Below, in pieces: positions 42,441 through 50,621 of a stretch of DNA of 64,000 nucleotides (position 1 is its first letter; every line of letters starts with the position of its first letter). Origin of the DNA: Peribacillus frigoritolerans (GTDB lineage Bacteria > Bacillota > Bacilli > Bacillales > DSM-1321). The position numbers and the translations under genes are program-made. A model generated the notes under the pieces. The model saw nothing but the letters and a program-made list of their open reading frames with translations. It did not search any database and had not been told where the DNA came from. The DNA lies in NCBI RefSeq assembly GCF_030676415.1, contig NZ_JAUUTW010000017.1, forward strand, positions 59,776 through 123,775, read 5' to 3'.

Positions 42441-42461
42441 ATACGAAGGGGCAGGATAGCT
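42441..42461 (+). repeat. attC-like right half-site before HIT copy 2
   Basis: ATACGAA, GGGGCAG, GATAGCT: the outer arm and spacer are exactly as in the copy at 31520, the inner arm is altered by the neighbouring IS110 element. Confidence 0.7.
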
Positions 42462-42524
42462 CTACAAGGGTTTGTTTATTTTTATCTTTTTAAGAGAAAT
42501 AATATTATGTTTTTGGAGGGAATT

Positions 42525-43010
42525 ATGAGGGAAATTACTTTGTCTAATGGAAAAACAGTTGAAGTCGAATGTTTAAGTTGTGCTTTAACAAGTGGGGAAA
42601 TAGATCCGGATGGTGGTGTAATAGTCGAAACTGAATACTTTCATGCTCACCAAGACGTTGCATATCCCATTAAAGGTTTAGTAATTTTAGCATCTAAACG
42701 CCATATTAAGTGCTTTGACGAGTTAAATGACTTAGAAAAGGTTGATTACATAAACTTATTATCCAAGATTAGAAAAGCTCAAAGGGAAGTATTAGGGATT
42801 GAACATGTTTATTACTTTTATAATGAAGATACTACCCACCATTTTCATACTTGGATGGTTCCTCGATATGAATGGATGTACGATTTTGGACGTTCGGTAG
42901 AATCTGTTAGACCAGTTTTGCTCCATGCAAGAAACAAATTGAATAATGATGAAAATGTAAAAAGTGTAATTGATGGAATTAAGGCTTTAAAAAAAGAACT
43001 ATACACTTAA
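42525..43010 (+). CDS. HIT-family protein, copy 2
   Basis: Same 161-residue protein as at 31596; I see one synonymous base difference (Ser codon TCT to TCC). Its leader differs by a base change and an 8-base insertion ahead of the ATG, but TTTTTGGAGGG is retained. It is followed 10 bases after the stop by a completely different left half. Recent duplication of the whole cassette is the simplest reading. Confidence 0.8.
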   Translation: MREITLSNGKTVEVECLSCALTSGEIDPDGGVIVETEYFHAHQDVAYPIKGLVILASKRHIKCFDELNDLEKVDYINLLSKIRKAQREVLGIEHVYYFYNEDTTHHFHTWMVPRYEWMYDFGRSVESVRPVLLHARNKLNNDENVKSVIDGIKALKKELYT

Positions 43011-43020
43011 TCCTTCCTTG

Positions 43021-43045
43021 CCATTAAAGGGCCATTTAATTGAGT
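43021..43045 (+). repeat. Variant left half-site, flank of the LysR-OYE module
   Basis: CCATTAAAGGGCCATTTAAT followed by TGAGTAA. It aligns with the left half of site 14 with about one third of bases changed, and is repeated nearly exactly at 45478-45502. Confidence 0.65.
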
Positions 43046-43143
43046 AAGAGTACCATAAAATTCACCTTTTTTATACAGCCATCTGGTGCTTGGTCGTATG
43101 TACAACGATGTATAAAAACCTGTATTAACGATAAAAAATAAAC

Positions 43144-43182
43144 AAAAGCCTATCCCTTGAACTGCAGGGGATTGGCTTTTTT
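43144..43182 (-). terminator. Terminator of the LysR gene
   Basis: AAAGCCTATCCC / GGGGATTGGCTTT pair around a TTGAACTGCA loop, T-rich on both sides; it can work in both directions. Confidence 0.85.
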
Positions 43183-43240
43183 GCTAACTTCATATAATAA
43201 ATTTTTATGTTAACTAAAAATGCATATTAGATAATTTCAA

Positions 43241-44107
43241 TCAAATTCCCGTCTCTCTGACACAGTCTGCAAATGCAGCGAACGTTTTGCTATGAAACTG
43301 TTCTTTTCGGGAAACCAGTCGCGTTGTTGCGAATCGGTACTGTTCCGGAACCGGATGAGCCCGTACGCGATCATCGCTCACAGCAACGGCCGATTTGGTT
43401 AGAAGCGTGTACCCGATTCCTGCTCGTACGCAGTTCAGCATCGTCTCCAGCGTGCTGATCTCAACGATGTTCGTGGGGGTTGCACCGATGCCGTGAAGCC
43501 AATCTTCGATGATTGCACGTAAAGGGCAGCCCTTCGAAAACACAACCCATGCTGCATTCTCAACGTCCGGAAAAATTGAAGGTTCATTTCCATCCGCGGC
43601 AGTCAGAAGGACGACTTCTTCTCGAATCTCATAGGCGACTTGCAACTGGGAAAAGTCAAATTCGCCAGTAAAGAAAGCGCCATCCAACTGGCCGTTCAAC
43701 ACTTTCTCGTAATTAAGCGGCGACGTCCCAGTGATCAGTGATAACGCAACTTCGGGGTATTTGCTTTGAAACTTGGATAACGCGCGAATAAATGGTCCAG
43801 AGGAAGCGACCGTCTCCACAACACCGATCACAAGCGGTCCGCATGGGTAATCTGGTTCTTTTACAGCCCTCATGGCCTCCTCCATCTTAAGCAAAATATT
43901 CGAGGCATAATTGCTGAAGACGAGCCCCTTCTCAGTTGGTATTACGCCTTTCGGATTTCTCTGAAAAAGCTGGGTGCCAAGCTCCGACTCCATCTTGCGA
44001 ACCCGCATTGTAATGTTCGACTGAACGTAGCCCAGTTTCTCTGCCGCGCGGGTTATGCTGCCCTCTTCTATGATCGCCATAAACACTTTTAAATCGGTTA
44101 ACTCCAT
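43241..44107 (-). CDS. LysR-family regulator of the ene-reductase gene
   Basis: A 288-residue regulator with the LysR helix-turn-helix at about 18-40 (SITRAAEKLGYVQSNITMRV) and a substrate-binding domain. The base composition, about half GC with GCG and CGC codons, is clearly different from the AT-rich cassettes around it, which suggests recent transfer. It is divergent from an old yellow enzyme gene and likely controls it; the 157-base gap contains AT-rich dyads (ATATATCATTATTAATCATT). Confidence 0.9.
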   Translation of the reverse strand: MELTDLKVFMAIIEEGSITRAAEKLGYVQSNITMRVRKMESELGTQLFQRNPKGVIPTEKGLVFSNYASNILLKMEEAMRAVKEPDYPCGPLVIGVVETVASSGPFIRALSKFQSKYPEVALSLITGTSPLNYEKVLNGQLDGAFFTGEFDFSQLQVAYEIREEVVLLTAADGNEPSIFPDVENAAWVVFSKGCPLRAIIEDWLHGIGATPTNIVEISTLETMLNCVRAGIGYTLLTKSAVAVSDDRVRAHPVPEQYRFATTRLVSRKEQFHSKTFAAFADCVRETGI

Positions 44108-44264
44108 AGAAAACCCTCCAATTACACATCAATAATTTTGATGGATATATCATTATTAATCATTTTATTATATGGAGTTGATAGAATACAATAATATTAA
44201 TAAAACAAATCGCGTCGGTGGCAAAAAATTGCGCTGCCACGGTAAACTATAGGAGGAATTCAAT

Positions 44265-45356
44265 ATGAGTAAATATTCCAATCTTTTTTCTACCTTCCAA
44301 TTAGAGTCCCTGAAATTGCCGAATCGGGTGGTATTATCGCCAATGACCCGAACAAGTGCAGAACCGTCCGGGCTCGCAAATGAACGTATGGTCCGTTATT
44401 ATACCCGTTTTGCGAAAGGTGGTTTCGGTCTCATTATCACGGAAGGCATCTATCCCGATACAGTGAACAGCCAAAGTTATGAGAATCAACCCGGCATAGC
44501 CAATGATGCACAAGCTGAGTCGTGGAGACCTGTCGTTCAGGCGGTTCAACGCGAAGGAGGAAAAATTGTCGCACAGTTAATGCATGCGGGTGCACTTGTT
44601 CAGCATGACAGATTTACGCCAATCGCTCCGTCAGCAGTAAAACCTGTGGGTAAGATGCTCGAAGATCATGGAGGGAGCGGAGAGTTCGCTGTTCCGAAAG
44701 AGATGACCCAAGAGGAAATCCGCAAAGCAATCGACAGCTTCGCACAAGCTGCTCTCCGTGCTAAGCAGATTGGCTTCGATGGGGTGGAAGTCCATGCAGC
44801 GAATGGCTACCTTCTTGATCAATTCATCACCGATTATACGAACCATCGAACAGACGAATATGGCGGTTCAACGGAGAGACGAATCCGCATCGTCGTGGAA
44901 GTGCTGGAAGCCATTCGTGCTGTCGTCGGCCCAGATTACATAGTAGGTGTTCGTATCTCACAAGGGAAAGTAAACGATTTTCATCACAAATGGGCAAACG
45001 GAGAGACGGATGCGAAGATTATTTTTGAACAATTAGCGGCTGCATCCCCAAGTTACATCCATACGACCGAATACAAGGCGTTTGTCCCGGCTTTCGTGGA
45101 GAACGGACCGACGCTTGCCAAGCTAGCTAAGCGATACAGTGGCCTTCCCGTCATCGCCAATGGCAAATTAGGAGAACCGGAGGCAGCAAAGCTCCTCATT
45201 GAGTCGGGAGATACTGACCTAATCGCTATCGGAACGAGTGCATTGGTCAATCCGGACTGGGTGAACAAAGTACAAGTAGGTAAAAAGTTAATCCCTTTCG
45301 ACCATTATTTCTTGCACCCTATAGCGACACTGAAAGAAGAAGAAGTTATAGTCTGA
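44265..45356 (+). CDS. Old yellow enzyme family NADH:flavin oxidoreductase
   Basis: A 363-residue FMN enzyme: LPNRVVLSPMTRTSAEPSG at the start, QLMHAGALVQHDRF, HAANGYLLDQFITDYTNHR with the catalytic region, and IAIGTSALVNPDW near the end. AGGAGG precedes the ATG. GC content is high like the LysR gene. It is only distantly similar to the family member at 10907, so this is an acquired gene rather than a local duplicate. A weak promoter TTGATA-17-TAAAAC is visible at 44178-44206. Confidence 0.92.
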   Translation: MSKYSNLFSTFQLESLKLPNRVVLSPMTRTSAEPSGLANERMVRYYTRFAKGGFGLIITEGIYPDTVNSQSYENQPGIANDAQAESWRPVVQAVQREGGKIVAQLMHAGALVQHDRFTPIAPSAVKPVGKMLEDHGGSGEFAVPKEMTQEEIRKAIDSFAQAALRAKQIGFDGVEVHAANGYLLDQFITDYTNHRTDEYGGSTERRIRIVVEVLEAIRAVVGPDYIVGVRISQGKVNDFHHKWANGETDAKIIFEQLAAASPSYIHTTEYKAFVPAFVENGPTLAKLAKRYSGLPVIANGKLGEPEAAKLLIESGDTDLIAIGTSALVNPDWVNKVQVGKKLIPFDHYFLHPIATLKEEEVIV

Positions 45357-45403
45357 GAAATTCCAGTCAATAAAGTCTGATCGTTTATAAAAAAGTTTAA
45401 TCA

Positions 45404-45440
45404 AAATCCTGTATGAATTAATACAGGATTTTTCTTTTTT
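45404..45440 (+). terminator. Terminator of the ene-reductase gene
   Basis: AATCCTGTAT / ATACAGGATT form a perfect 10-bp stem around GAATTA, followed by TTTCTTTTTT. Confidence 0.92.
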
Positions 45441-45477
45441 ACTCTTGTTGATGTTGTAAAACTCCAGTCATGTTACT

Positions 45478-45502
45478 CCATTAAAGGGCCATTTAATTGA
45501 AT
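45478..45502 (+). repeat. Variant left half-site, second flank of the LysR-OYE module
   Basis: CCATTAAAGGGCCATTTAAT then TGAATAA. Direct repeat of 43021-43045 with one mismatch in 25. It makes the 2.4-kb module a unit bounded by repeats. Confidence 0.65.
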
Positions 45503-45690
45503 AAAAGGTTGCATAAATGCTTCGGAAGTTAACAACTTTATTTGTAATCAACAGCTTTAAGGACGGAAGTTATGCCACTATAATTAGACTTCATAAGGGG
45601 GGCGACCTGCTTGGAGCAATCAAAGTATAGAGAACCCTGCAAGGTAAATGTTTACAAGTATATACCACTTAATTAGTAAGTATGGGTGTT

Positions 45691-46047
45691 TAAGAGGTCG
45701 TGAGTTATTCATTACAGAAAAAAAGATTCCGATATTTTCCGCCAGGAACCAGCAGCTGCCTCTTCGTAGTTGGATCAGTTTAACTATGAGCAAATCGAAA
45801 AGACATGGATTAAATTTTTACAAATCCCTAAAGATAAGTCATTTGAAGATCTAAAGAATGTTAAAAAACCTGTATTAACAATTATTAATTCATTAGATTC
45901 AATACATCCTGAAAAATATGGAGGTTTCAATAAAAGTCATCTTCCATATACTCTTTTGAAATCTATACCATCAAATCAATGTCAAAAACAAAGCATAATG
46001 AAGAACTGATTTTCAGTATCAAAGACTTTATAGATAAAGTGAAATGA
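45691..46047 (+). pseudogene. C-terminal remnant of an alpha/beta hydrolase
   Basis: The reading EKTWIKFLQIPKDKSFEDLK ... PVLTIINSLDSIHPEKYGGF matches the last third of alpha/beta hydrolases, and after a frameshift near 45975 the frame ending SIKDFIDKVK completes the C-terminal helix. No nucleophile region and no start codon are present. It is a truncated relic of a former cassette gene. Confidence 0.6.
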
Positions 46048-46114
46048 TTTACTATTATGATATAAACCTTGTTCACGTCAAGGGGTTATTTTTCTTAAAT
46101 AAACTAATGTATGT

Positions 46115-46147
46115 GCGATTCTTCAAGATGAAGAACGCCTTTTTTTT
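46115..46147 (+). terminator. GCGATTCTT-type terminator
   Basis: GCGATTCTTCA / TGAAGAACGC pair around AGA, followed by CTTTTTTTT. The same arm sequence occurs in the terminator at 12040 and in hairpins at 33985 and 62730. Confidence 0.8.
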
Positions 46148-46181
46148 ATTTTAATAGTAAGATTGTGATAAAGTGTACTAA

Positions 46182-46260
46182 AACTAACGGGTGCTTTAGT
46201 TCAATAACAGGGGTTGCTTCGGCAGCCTTTTTGTTATGGCACTAACGAGGCAGGATAGTT
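46182..46260 (+). repeat. attC-like cassette site 24
   Basis: Complete. Leader ATTGTGATAAAG...TACTAAA; left AACTAAC, GGGTGC, TTTAGTT; hairpin GGGGTTGCTTCGGCAGCC; right CACTAAC, GAGGCAG, GATAGTT. Confidence 0.9.
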
Positions 46261-46337
46261 GTAAAGTGCTGTATTTATTAGGTGTGCTTTTATTTTTAAG
46301 AAGTATTCCATTTTTTTCTTGAATCTATCTGCTCGAT

Positions 46338-46346
46338 TGTTATACT
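46338..46346 (+). promoter_or_regulatory. Extended -10 promoter of the decarboxylase cassette
   Basis: TGTTATACT, 25 bases before the GTG start. Confidence 0.5.
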
Positions 46347-46370
46347 AAGTGCAATAATCCCGAGAGTAGA

Positions 46371-47834
46371 GTGATAATTGTGAATATTGATTTTCTTCCT
46401 GATGACTCTTTTATTGAACCAAATGGTCAAAATATTGATGAAGTTAAAAGTCTAATTAGTAAAGTTATGGATTTGGTTATAGAGAATTCCACTAATTCTG
46501 AGCAGCGTCCATTTTTAGCTCAAATAGAAAATTATAATTTTGATGAGTTTTCCATAGAAGGGACTCCTACTGAAGATATTCTTCTACAATTACAAGAAAT
46601 TTTAAGAAATTCAATGAATCCTCTAACTCCTAACTATATTGGTCACATGGACTCGATGCCAACTTTAATTTCCTGTTTGGGTGAATTTGTAACAACGGCT
46701 ATTAATAACAATATGTTGAGTCTTGAAATGTCACCTGTATTCTCTCAAATGGAAGTTCAAGTGCTTCAAAAAATTGCAAATATGTTTGGCTTTGATGAAA
46801 AGGGTGGGGGAGTAATGACTAGTGGAGGGAGTCTTGCTAACCTTCAAGCCCTTGCAGTTGCTCGGAACCATAAATTACAAGTAAAAGAGGCAGGATTAAC
46901 TGGACTAATAGGTCAACCAGTTATTTTAGTATCGGAAGCGAGCCATACCTCTCTTCATAAGGCAGCAATGTTATTAGGATTAGGTACTTCTAGTGTAATC
47001 GCTGTAAAAAGTAATCATAATTCTCAGATGGATATCTCTGACTTAGAGGAAAAGATTATTAAATTGTTAGAAGACGGGAAAAAACCTTTTGCAGTTGTGG
47101 CAACGGCTGGAACAACTGTAACGGGTAGTATTGACCCCATCTTATCCATTGCAGAAACAGCAAAGAAGTATGGGCTCTGGTTACATGTAGATGCTGCTTA
47201 TGGTGGGGCATTAGTATTTTCAGAAAAGTATCGTCAATTACTTTCTGGTATTGACAGGGCAGATTCTATAACTTTTAACCCTCAAAAATGGATGTATGTT
47301 GCAAAAACATGTGCTATGGTTTTATTTAAGAATCGTGAATTGTTGGAAACGGATTTCCGAATTTCTGCTCCATATATGAATGATACAAATTTTACAAATT
47401 TAGGTGAAGTTAGTGTTCAAGGCACCCGTCATGCTGACATTTTAAAGTTATATTTGTCGCTTCAACACATTGGATTAAAAGGTTACGACCAACTATTGAA
47501 GGAAAGTTATTTATTAGTTGAAGAATTTGTAGTACAAGTTAAAAAACGCTCCTACATAGAGTTAGCAAGTGAACCTGATACAAATTTATGTTGTTTTAGA
47601 GGAAGACCAAAATATGTCGATTCGAAACAATGGGACCAATGGAACTTAGAATTGCAACAGTATCTGCTTAATGAAGAACGTGTATTTTTCTCCTTGCCAA
47701 CTTATAGAGGAGATCGTTGGTTAAGAGCAGTTCTATTAAATCCTTATACTCCAATCTCAACTATACAAAAAATATTTAGTAAGATAGATGAATTTTATAT
47801 AAATCACCATAGTTATAAATCTAAATCCAATTAA
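46371..47834 (+). CDS. PLP-dependent group II decarboxylase
   Basis: A 487-residue protein of the glutamate/diaminobutyrate/aromatic amino acid decarboxylase family. Seen are GVMTSGGSLANLQALAVARN, TAGTTVTGSIDP, the Asp of LHVDAAYGGALVF and the PLP lysine in SITFNPQKWMYV, where the usual His before Lys is Gln. The last 40 residues match the family end. Start GTG (a second GTG lies nine bases on). The stop overlaps a left half-site. It is one of the largest single-gene cassettes. Substrate undetermined; the enzyme could make a diamine or a tyramine-like amine. Confidence 0.88.
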   Translation: MIIVNIDFLPDDSFIEPNGQNIDEVKSLISKVMDLVIENSTNSEQRPFLAQIENYNFDEFSIEGTPTEDILLQLQEILRNSMNPLTPNYIGHMDSMPTLISCLGEFVTTAINNNMLSLEMSPVFSQMEVQVLQKIANMFGFDEKGGGVMTSGGSLANLQALAVARNHKLQVKEAGLTGLIGQPVILVSEASHTSLHKAAMLLGLGTSSVIAVKSNHNSQMDISDLEEKIIKLLEDGKKPFAVVATAGTTVTGSIDPILSIAETAKKYGLWLHVDAAYGGALVFSEKYRQLLSGIDRADSITFNPQKWMYVAKTCAMVLFKNRELLETDFRISAPYMNDTNFTNLGEVSVQGTRHADILKLYLSLQHIGLKGYDQLLKESYLLVEEFVVQVKKRSYIELASEPDTNLCCFRGRPKYVDSKQWDQWNLELQQYLLNEERVFFSLPTYRGDRWLRAVLLNPYTPISTIQKIFSKIDEFYINHHSYKSKSN

Positions 47835-47854
47835 ATTAACTGGGTGCTAAAGTT
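47834..47854 (+). repeat. Left half-site at the decarboxylase stop
   Basis: AATTAAC, TGGGTGC, TAAAGTT directly after the stop codon, followed by ATTAATTGGATTTAATT without the usual hairpin. A complete site follows 65 bases later. Confidence 0.65.
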
Positions 47855-47919
47855 CAATTAATTGGATTTAATTTTCAACAAACGTGTGGATTTTTCAATA
47901 AGAATCGCTTTTCTTAATG

Positions 47920-47998
47920 AACTAACGGGTGCTTTACTTCAATAAGGGAGTTGCTTTGGCAGCTCTTTTTTCTTATGGAGCTAAAGGGGCAGTTCTGT
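47920..47998 (+). repeat. attC-like cassette site 25
   Basis: Complete. Left: AACTAAC, G GGTGC, TTTACTT. Hairpin GAGTTGCTTTGGCAGCTC then T6. Right: AGCTAAA, GGGGCA, GTTCTGT. Preceded by a partial GCGATTCTT-type hairpin (CAATAAGAATCGC). Confidence 0.88.
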
Positions 47999-48007
47999 CG
48001 CTAAATA

Positions 48008-48016
48008 TGGTAAAAT
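48008..48016 (+). promoter_or_regulatory. Extended -10 promoter of cassette gene 48038
   Basis: TGGTAAAAT only ten bases after site 25 and 21 bases before the ATG. Confidence 0.5.
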
Positions 48017-48037
48017 GAGTAAAAAAAGAGGTGCAAT

Positions 48038-48295
48038 ATGAAGGTGGTTCTTCAAGCAATTATAGGTTCAATTTCAATTCATGTAATCTATGTAGTAGTT
48101 ATGATGTTAGTCGGTTATATAAAAACAAAAAACTATAAACCAGATATTGAGAGTGCATGGGATACAGTAGCAACCCTTCAAAACGAGGTAGAGTTTGGGA
48201 GTGTTACGCCTCCTTATTTTTATGTATTATCATTTTTAGGAGTATCTGTAATATGTGGAATTGTAATTTTATCGTATGAAAAGTTATTGAACTAA
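48038..48295 (+). CDS. Small two-helix membrane protein
   Basis: An 85-residue protein: membrane segment AIIGSISIHVIYVVVMMLVG, a polar loop of 35 residues with acidic clusters, then FYVLSFLGVSVICGIVILSY. AGAGGTG precedes the ATG. The last codons AAC TAA are part of site 26. Family unknown. Confidence 0.75.
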   Translation: MKVVLQAIIGSISIHVIYVVVMMLVGYIKTKNYKPDIESAWDTVATLQNEVEFGSVTPPYFYVLSFLGVSVICGIVILSYEKLLN

Positions 48296-48368
48296 CGAGT
48301 GCTTTACTTCAATAAGGAAGGTTGCTGAAGCAGCCTTTTTCTTATGGCACTAACGGGGCAGTTTAGTT
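48290..48368 (+). repeat. attC-like cassette site 26
   Basis: Complete. Left: AACTAAC, GAGTGC, TTTACTT. Hairpin GGTTGCTGAAGCAGCC then T5. Right: CACTAAC, GGGGCAG, TTTAGTT. Confidence 0.9.
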
Positions 48369-48400
48369 CAGTAACGTCGCATAAGAGACATATAGTGAAC

Positions 48401-48430
48401 AAAAAAAAGACAGTGTACCACGCTGCCTCT
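48401..48430 (-). terminator. Terminator of the minus-strand cassette gene
   Basis: On the minus strand GGCAGCG / CACTGTC (one mismatch, one G-U pair) followed by eight T residues. Confidence 0.65.
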
Positions 48431-48472
48431 TTTTGTATGGGTTAAAGAAAACGAAGAATTATTTAATCTTCT

Positions 48473-48775
48473 CTAGTGAACAATTATTCTATGTTTTAAT
48501 TCTGAATTCATATCTAAAACACCTATCACAATTTGATTATCTTCCGTCAATGTTATGTATCTGAAATAATCATCATCAGAAATCAACAAATCGGTGTCAT
48601 TCGTCGTTTTTTCCATTTTGGCAAATACATCTACTGTGTACTCAAGGTGAAAAAAATCATCCAATCCCTTGCTTGAGTTACCTACCCAGGTATACAGAAA
48701 ATCTCTCAGTGTGATTTGTTCAATCACCGATAATTGTTTCTTGAATTTTAACTTATCTACTGTAACGCTTATCAT
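48473..48775 (-). CDS. Hypothetical soluble protein on the minus strand
   Basis: A 100-residue acidic protein without membrane segment (VIEQITLRDFLYTWVGNSS ... DLLISDDDYFRYITLTED). AGGAGTG precedes its ATG. Not recognised. It lies opposite to the main array direction between site 26 and a right half-site, with a terminator at its end. Confidence 0.65.
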   Translation of the reverse strand: MISVTVDKLKFKKQLSVIEQITLRDFLYTWVGNSSKGLDDFFHLEYTVDVFAKMEKTTNDTDLLISDDDYFRYITLTEDNQIVIGVLDMNSELKHRIIVH

Positions 48776-48870
48776 CTTTTAACACTCCTTAACGAGTATT
48801 AATTATATACATTGAAGTCTCCTCCAACAATGCTATTTGCGTAACAATCCGTTTACAGTTTAGTTACTAT

Positions 48871-48890
48871 ACTAAAGGGGAAGGATAGTT
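48871..48890 (+). repeat. attC-like right half-site 27
   Basis: ACTAAA, GGGGAAG, GATAGTT. No hairpin upstream, as at 31520, where the preceding gene is also reversed. Confidence 0.65.
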
Positions 48891-48912
48891 CAATAAAAAA
48901 CTTGGTTTTTTA

Positions 48913-48921
48913 TGGTAAAAT
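48913..48921 (+). promoter_or_regulatory. Extended -10 promoter of the 54-residue peptide cassette
   Basis: TGGTAAAAT, 26 bases before the TTG start. Confidence 0.5.
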
Positions 48922-48946
48922 ATAAAATATTGTTGGGGAGGATTAC

Positions 48947-49111
48947 TTGGAATCAAATATTATGGTTTTATTCGTATTTTTAGTTTGTATATGTATTAGT
49001 TCGGTTCTGAATATACTTTTTAAGATGACAAAAAAAAGAGATTGGCTTATAACATTCTTAATAAGTTTAGGTTTATCAATAATAATAGTTCCTCTATTAA
49101 ATGGTGGATAA
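48947..49111 (+). CDS. Small 54-residue membrane protein
   Basis: Starts TTG with GGGGAGG 5 bases upstream. Two hydrophobic segments (IMVLFVFLVCICISSVLNIL; WLITFLISLGLSIIIVPLL) separated by the basic KMTKKRD loop. It ends exactly where the hairpin of site 28 starts, so the left half of that site is replaced by coding sequence. Fits the pattern of the other small membrane cassettes. No family recognised. Confidence 0.65.
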   Translation: MESNIMVLFVFLVCICISSVLNILFKMTKKRDWLITFLISLGLSIIIVPLLNGG

Positions 49112-49165
49112 GAGCTGTCTTTAAAGCAGCCTTTTTCTTTATGCAACTATAGGGGCAGGTTAGTT
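49110..49165 (+). repeat. attC-like cassette site 28, lacking the left half
   Basis: Hairpin GAGCTGTCTTTAAAGCAGCC then T5; right half AACTATA, GGGGCAG, GTTAGTT. Confidence 0.75.
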
Positions 49166-49228
49166 CAACAAGGAATAATGCATTTGAAATAGAATTTATA
49201 TAGTACGTCAATTAAGGAAGAAGGCTGA

Positions 49229-49426
49229 ATGATATTGATTAATACAGTTTTTTCATATGTTCTTCTCGGTGTGATAATTTTCTACGCCTTGGAATGGGCA
49301 GCTGTTGGTTCAGGTTTTAAGGTACTAATTGGTGGGTGTTTTGGTTTACTTTTATATATAGCTATTCATTTTAGTAAGAACAAAAAAATAATGAGTGATA
49401 TGGAAGAGCTCGATGACAGGCAATAA
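49229..49426 (+). CDS. Small two-helix membrane protein
   Basis: A 65-residue protein: two membrane helices (VFSYVLLGVIIFYALEWAAV; KVLIGGCFGLLLYIAIHFS), basic KNKK and an acidic tail. AAGGAAGAAGG upstream of the ATG. Single-gene cassette, function unknown. Confidence 0.7.
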   Translation: MILINTVFSYVLLGVIIFYALEWAAVGSGFKVLIGGCFGLLLYIAIHFSKNKKIMSDMEELDDRQ

Positions 49427-49428
49427 TA

Positions 49429-49504
49429 TCCTAACAGGTGACTTACAATAAGGGAGTTGCTTTGGCAGCTCTTTTTCTTATGGAACTAAAGGGGCAAGTT
49501 AAGT
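49429..49504 (+). repeat. attC-like cassette site 29
   Basis: Complete. Left: TCCTAAC, AGGTG, ACTTAC. Hairpin GAGTTGCTTTGGCAGCTC then T5. Right: AACTAAA, GGGGCA, AGTTAAGT. Confidence 0.82.
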
Positions 49505-49604
49505 GCTAACCCAAAAAGTTCCATTTGTCCATTGAGCAAAGAAAATAATTACGGTAATGTTAAATTCAAGGGTTAATATGCTAAATAAAAGAGGAGGAAA
49601 AATC

Positions 49605-49925
49605 ATTAATAAGAAATTAATTTTGGTAAGTCTAGTATTTATGTTTTTAACTGCTTGTTCTAATACTCCTAAAGATCCAGAAATATTTTCAACAAATAAG
49701 AAAGAAAAGGAAATTGAATCATTGATTTTTAAGGAACTAGACAAGCAGAAGGTTGACGTTGTTGTAGCTTATGGAATATCCACAGAAACCAACTCAGTTA
49801 ATTTGGGGATTAGAACTTCAAAAGAAGATTACGATAGTACAAAACAAAATCTGGAAAAAATAGTGAATGAAACTCTTACTAAAAATGGTATAGAAGGTTT
49901 AGCAGTAAATATAAAAAAGAAGTAA
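49605..49925 (+). CDS. Cassette lipoprotein, apparent ATT start
   Basis: About 106 residues: basic start NKKLILVSLVFMFLTACS with lipobox LTAC, then a charged region and a small alpha/beta domain (KQKVDVVVAYGISTETNSVN; the end GLAVNIKKK), perhaps a YhcN-like adhesion fold but not certain. The strong ribosome site GAGGAGG lies 7 bases before an ATT codon in the position expected for a start (basic N-region directly before the hydrophobic core). The only ATG, 27 bases upstream at 49578, has no good ribosome site. An ATT start would be rare; compare the lipoprotein at 52619. Confidence 0.65.
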   Translation: MNKKLILVSLVFMFLTACSNTPKDPEIFSTNKKEKEIESLIFKELDKQKVDVVVAYGISTETNSVNLGIRTSKEDYDSTKQNLEKIVNETLTKNGIEGLAVNIKKK

Positions 49926-49989
49926 ATTAAATTTGTTGAAAACTGGCCGATAAAAAACGATTTAATGAATTTGTGAAGAAATCTACTTA

Positions 49990-50070
49990 AACTAACGGGT
50001 GCTTTAGCTGAAGATCAGAGCTGCCTTTAAGGCAGCCTTTTTTAATGGCACTTAACGGAGCAGGTTAGTT
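49990..50070 (+). repeat. attC-like cassette site 30
   Basis: Complete. Leader TTTGTGAAGAAATC...TACTTAA. Left: AACTAAC, GGGTGC, TTTAGCT. Hairpin AGAGCTGCCTTTAAGGCAGC, then T6. Right: CTTAAC, GGAGCAG, GTTAGTT. Confidence 0.9.
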
Positions 50071-50132
50071 GTATAAAACAATTATTAATCTATAATTGGT
50101 AATATATTCATAATGGTAAAGGGGTTGGGAAC

Positions 50133-50611
50133 TTGATAGAAGGAATATTTGAAGCACATTTGCCTGTTAAAAATTTAGATGTTTCATTGGAGTTTTATAA
50201 AAAGTTGGGTTTAGAATTTGCATGGCGTGATGAAGAAACTGCTTTTTTTGGATTGAAAAAGGAAAAAGTTGGTTAGGTTTGTGGGAGGGAAATGAGTATC
50301 AAACGCCATACCATCCCTCCTTACGACATATTGCTTTTCGAGTTTCATATGAAAATTTAAAAGAATCTTTAAAATGGTTAGATTCTATTCAAGTTAAAGT
50401 CGTGCCATTTGGTAGTAGAAAATCTATTGAGCCATTTATTAGACCATATTCAGAAAATACTTCCGTTTACTTTGAAGACCCTGATGGTAACAGTTTAGAA
50501 ATGATGTGTTATGTTGAAGTTCCTAATGCTTTAAAACATATTACCGATAAACTGTCCTTTGAAGATTGGGAGGAATTAGCTAAAAGTACATTAAAAAAAG
50601 AGAAGGCATAA
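50133..50611 (+). pseudogene. VOC-family protein, frameshifted in a T run
   Basis: Homologue of the gene at 40286 along its whole length (EGIFEAHLPVKNLDVSLEFY ... YFEDPDGNSLEMMCYV). At about 50242 the run GCTTTTTTTGG has seven T residues where the intact gene's FFWIEKG reading needs eight, so the frame changes and stops at 50276. The second half stays open from 50279. Start TTG with AGGGG upstream. Either a recent inactivation or a sequencing slip in a homopolymer. Confidence 0.8.
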
Positions 50612-50621
50612 TTATTTATTT

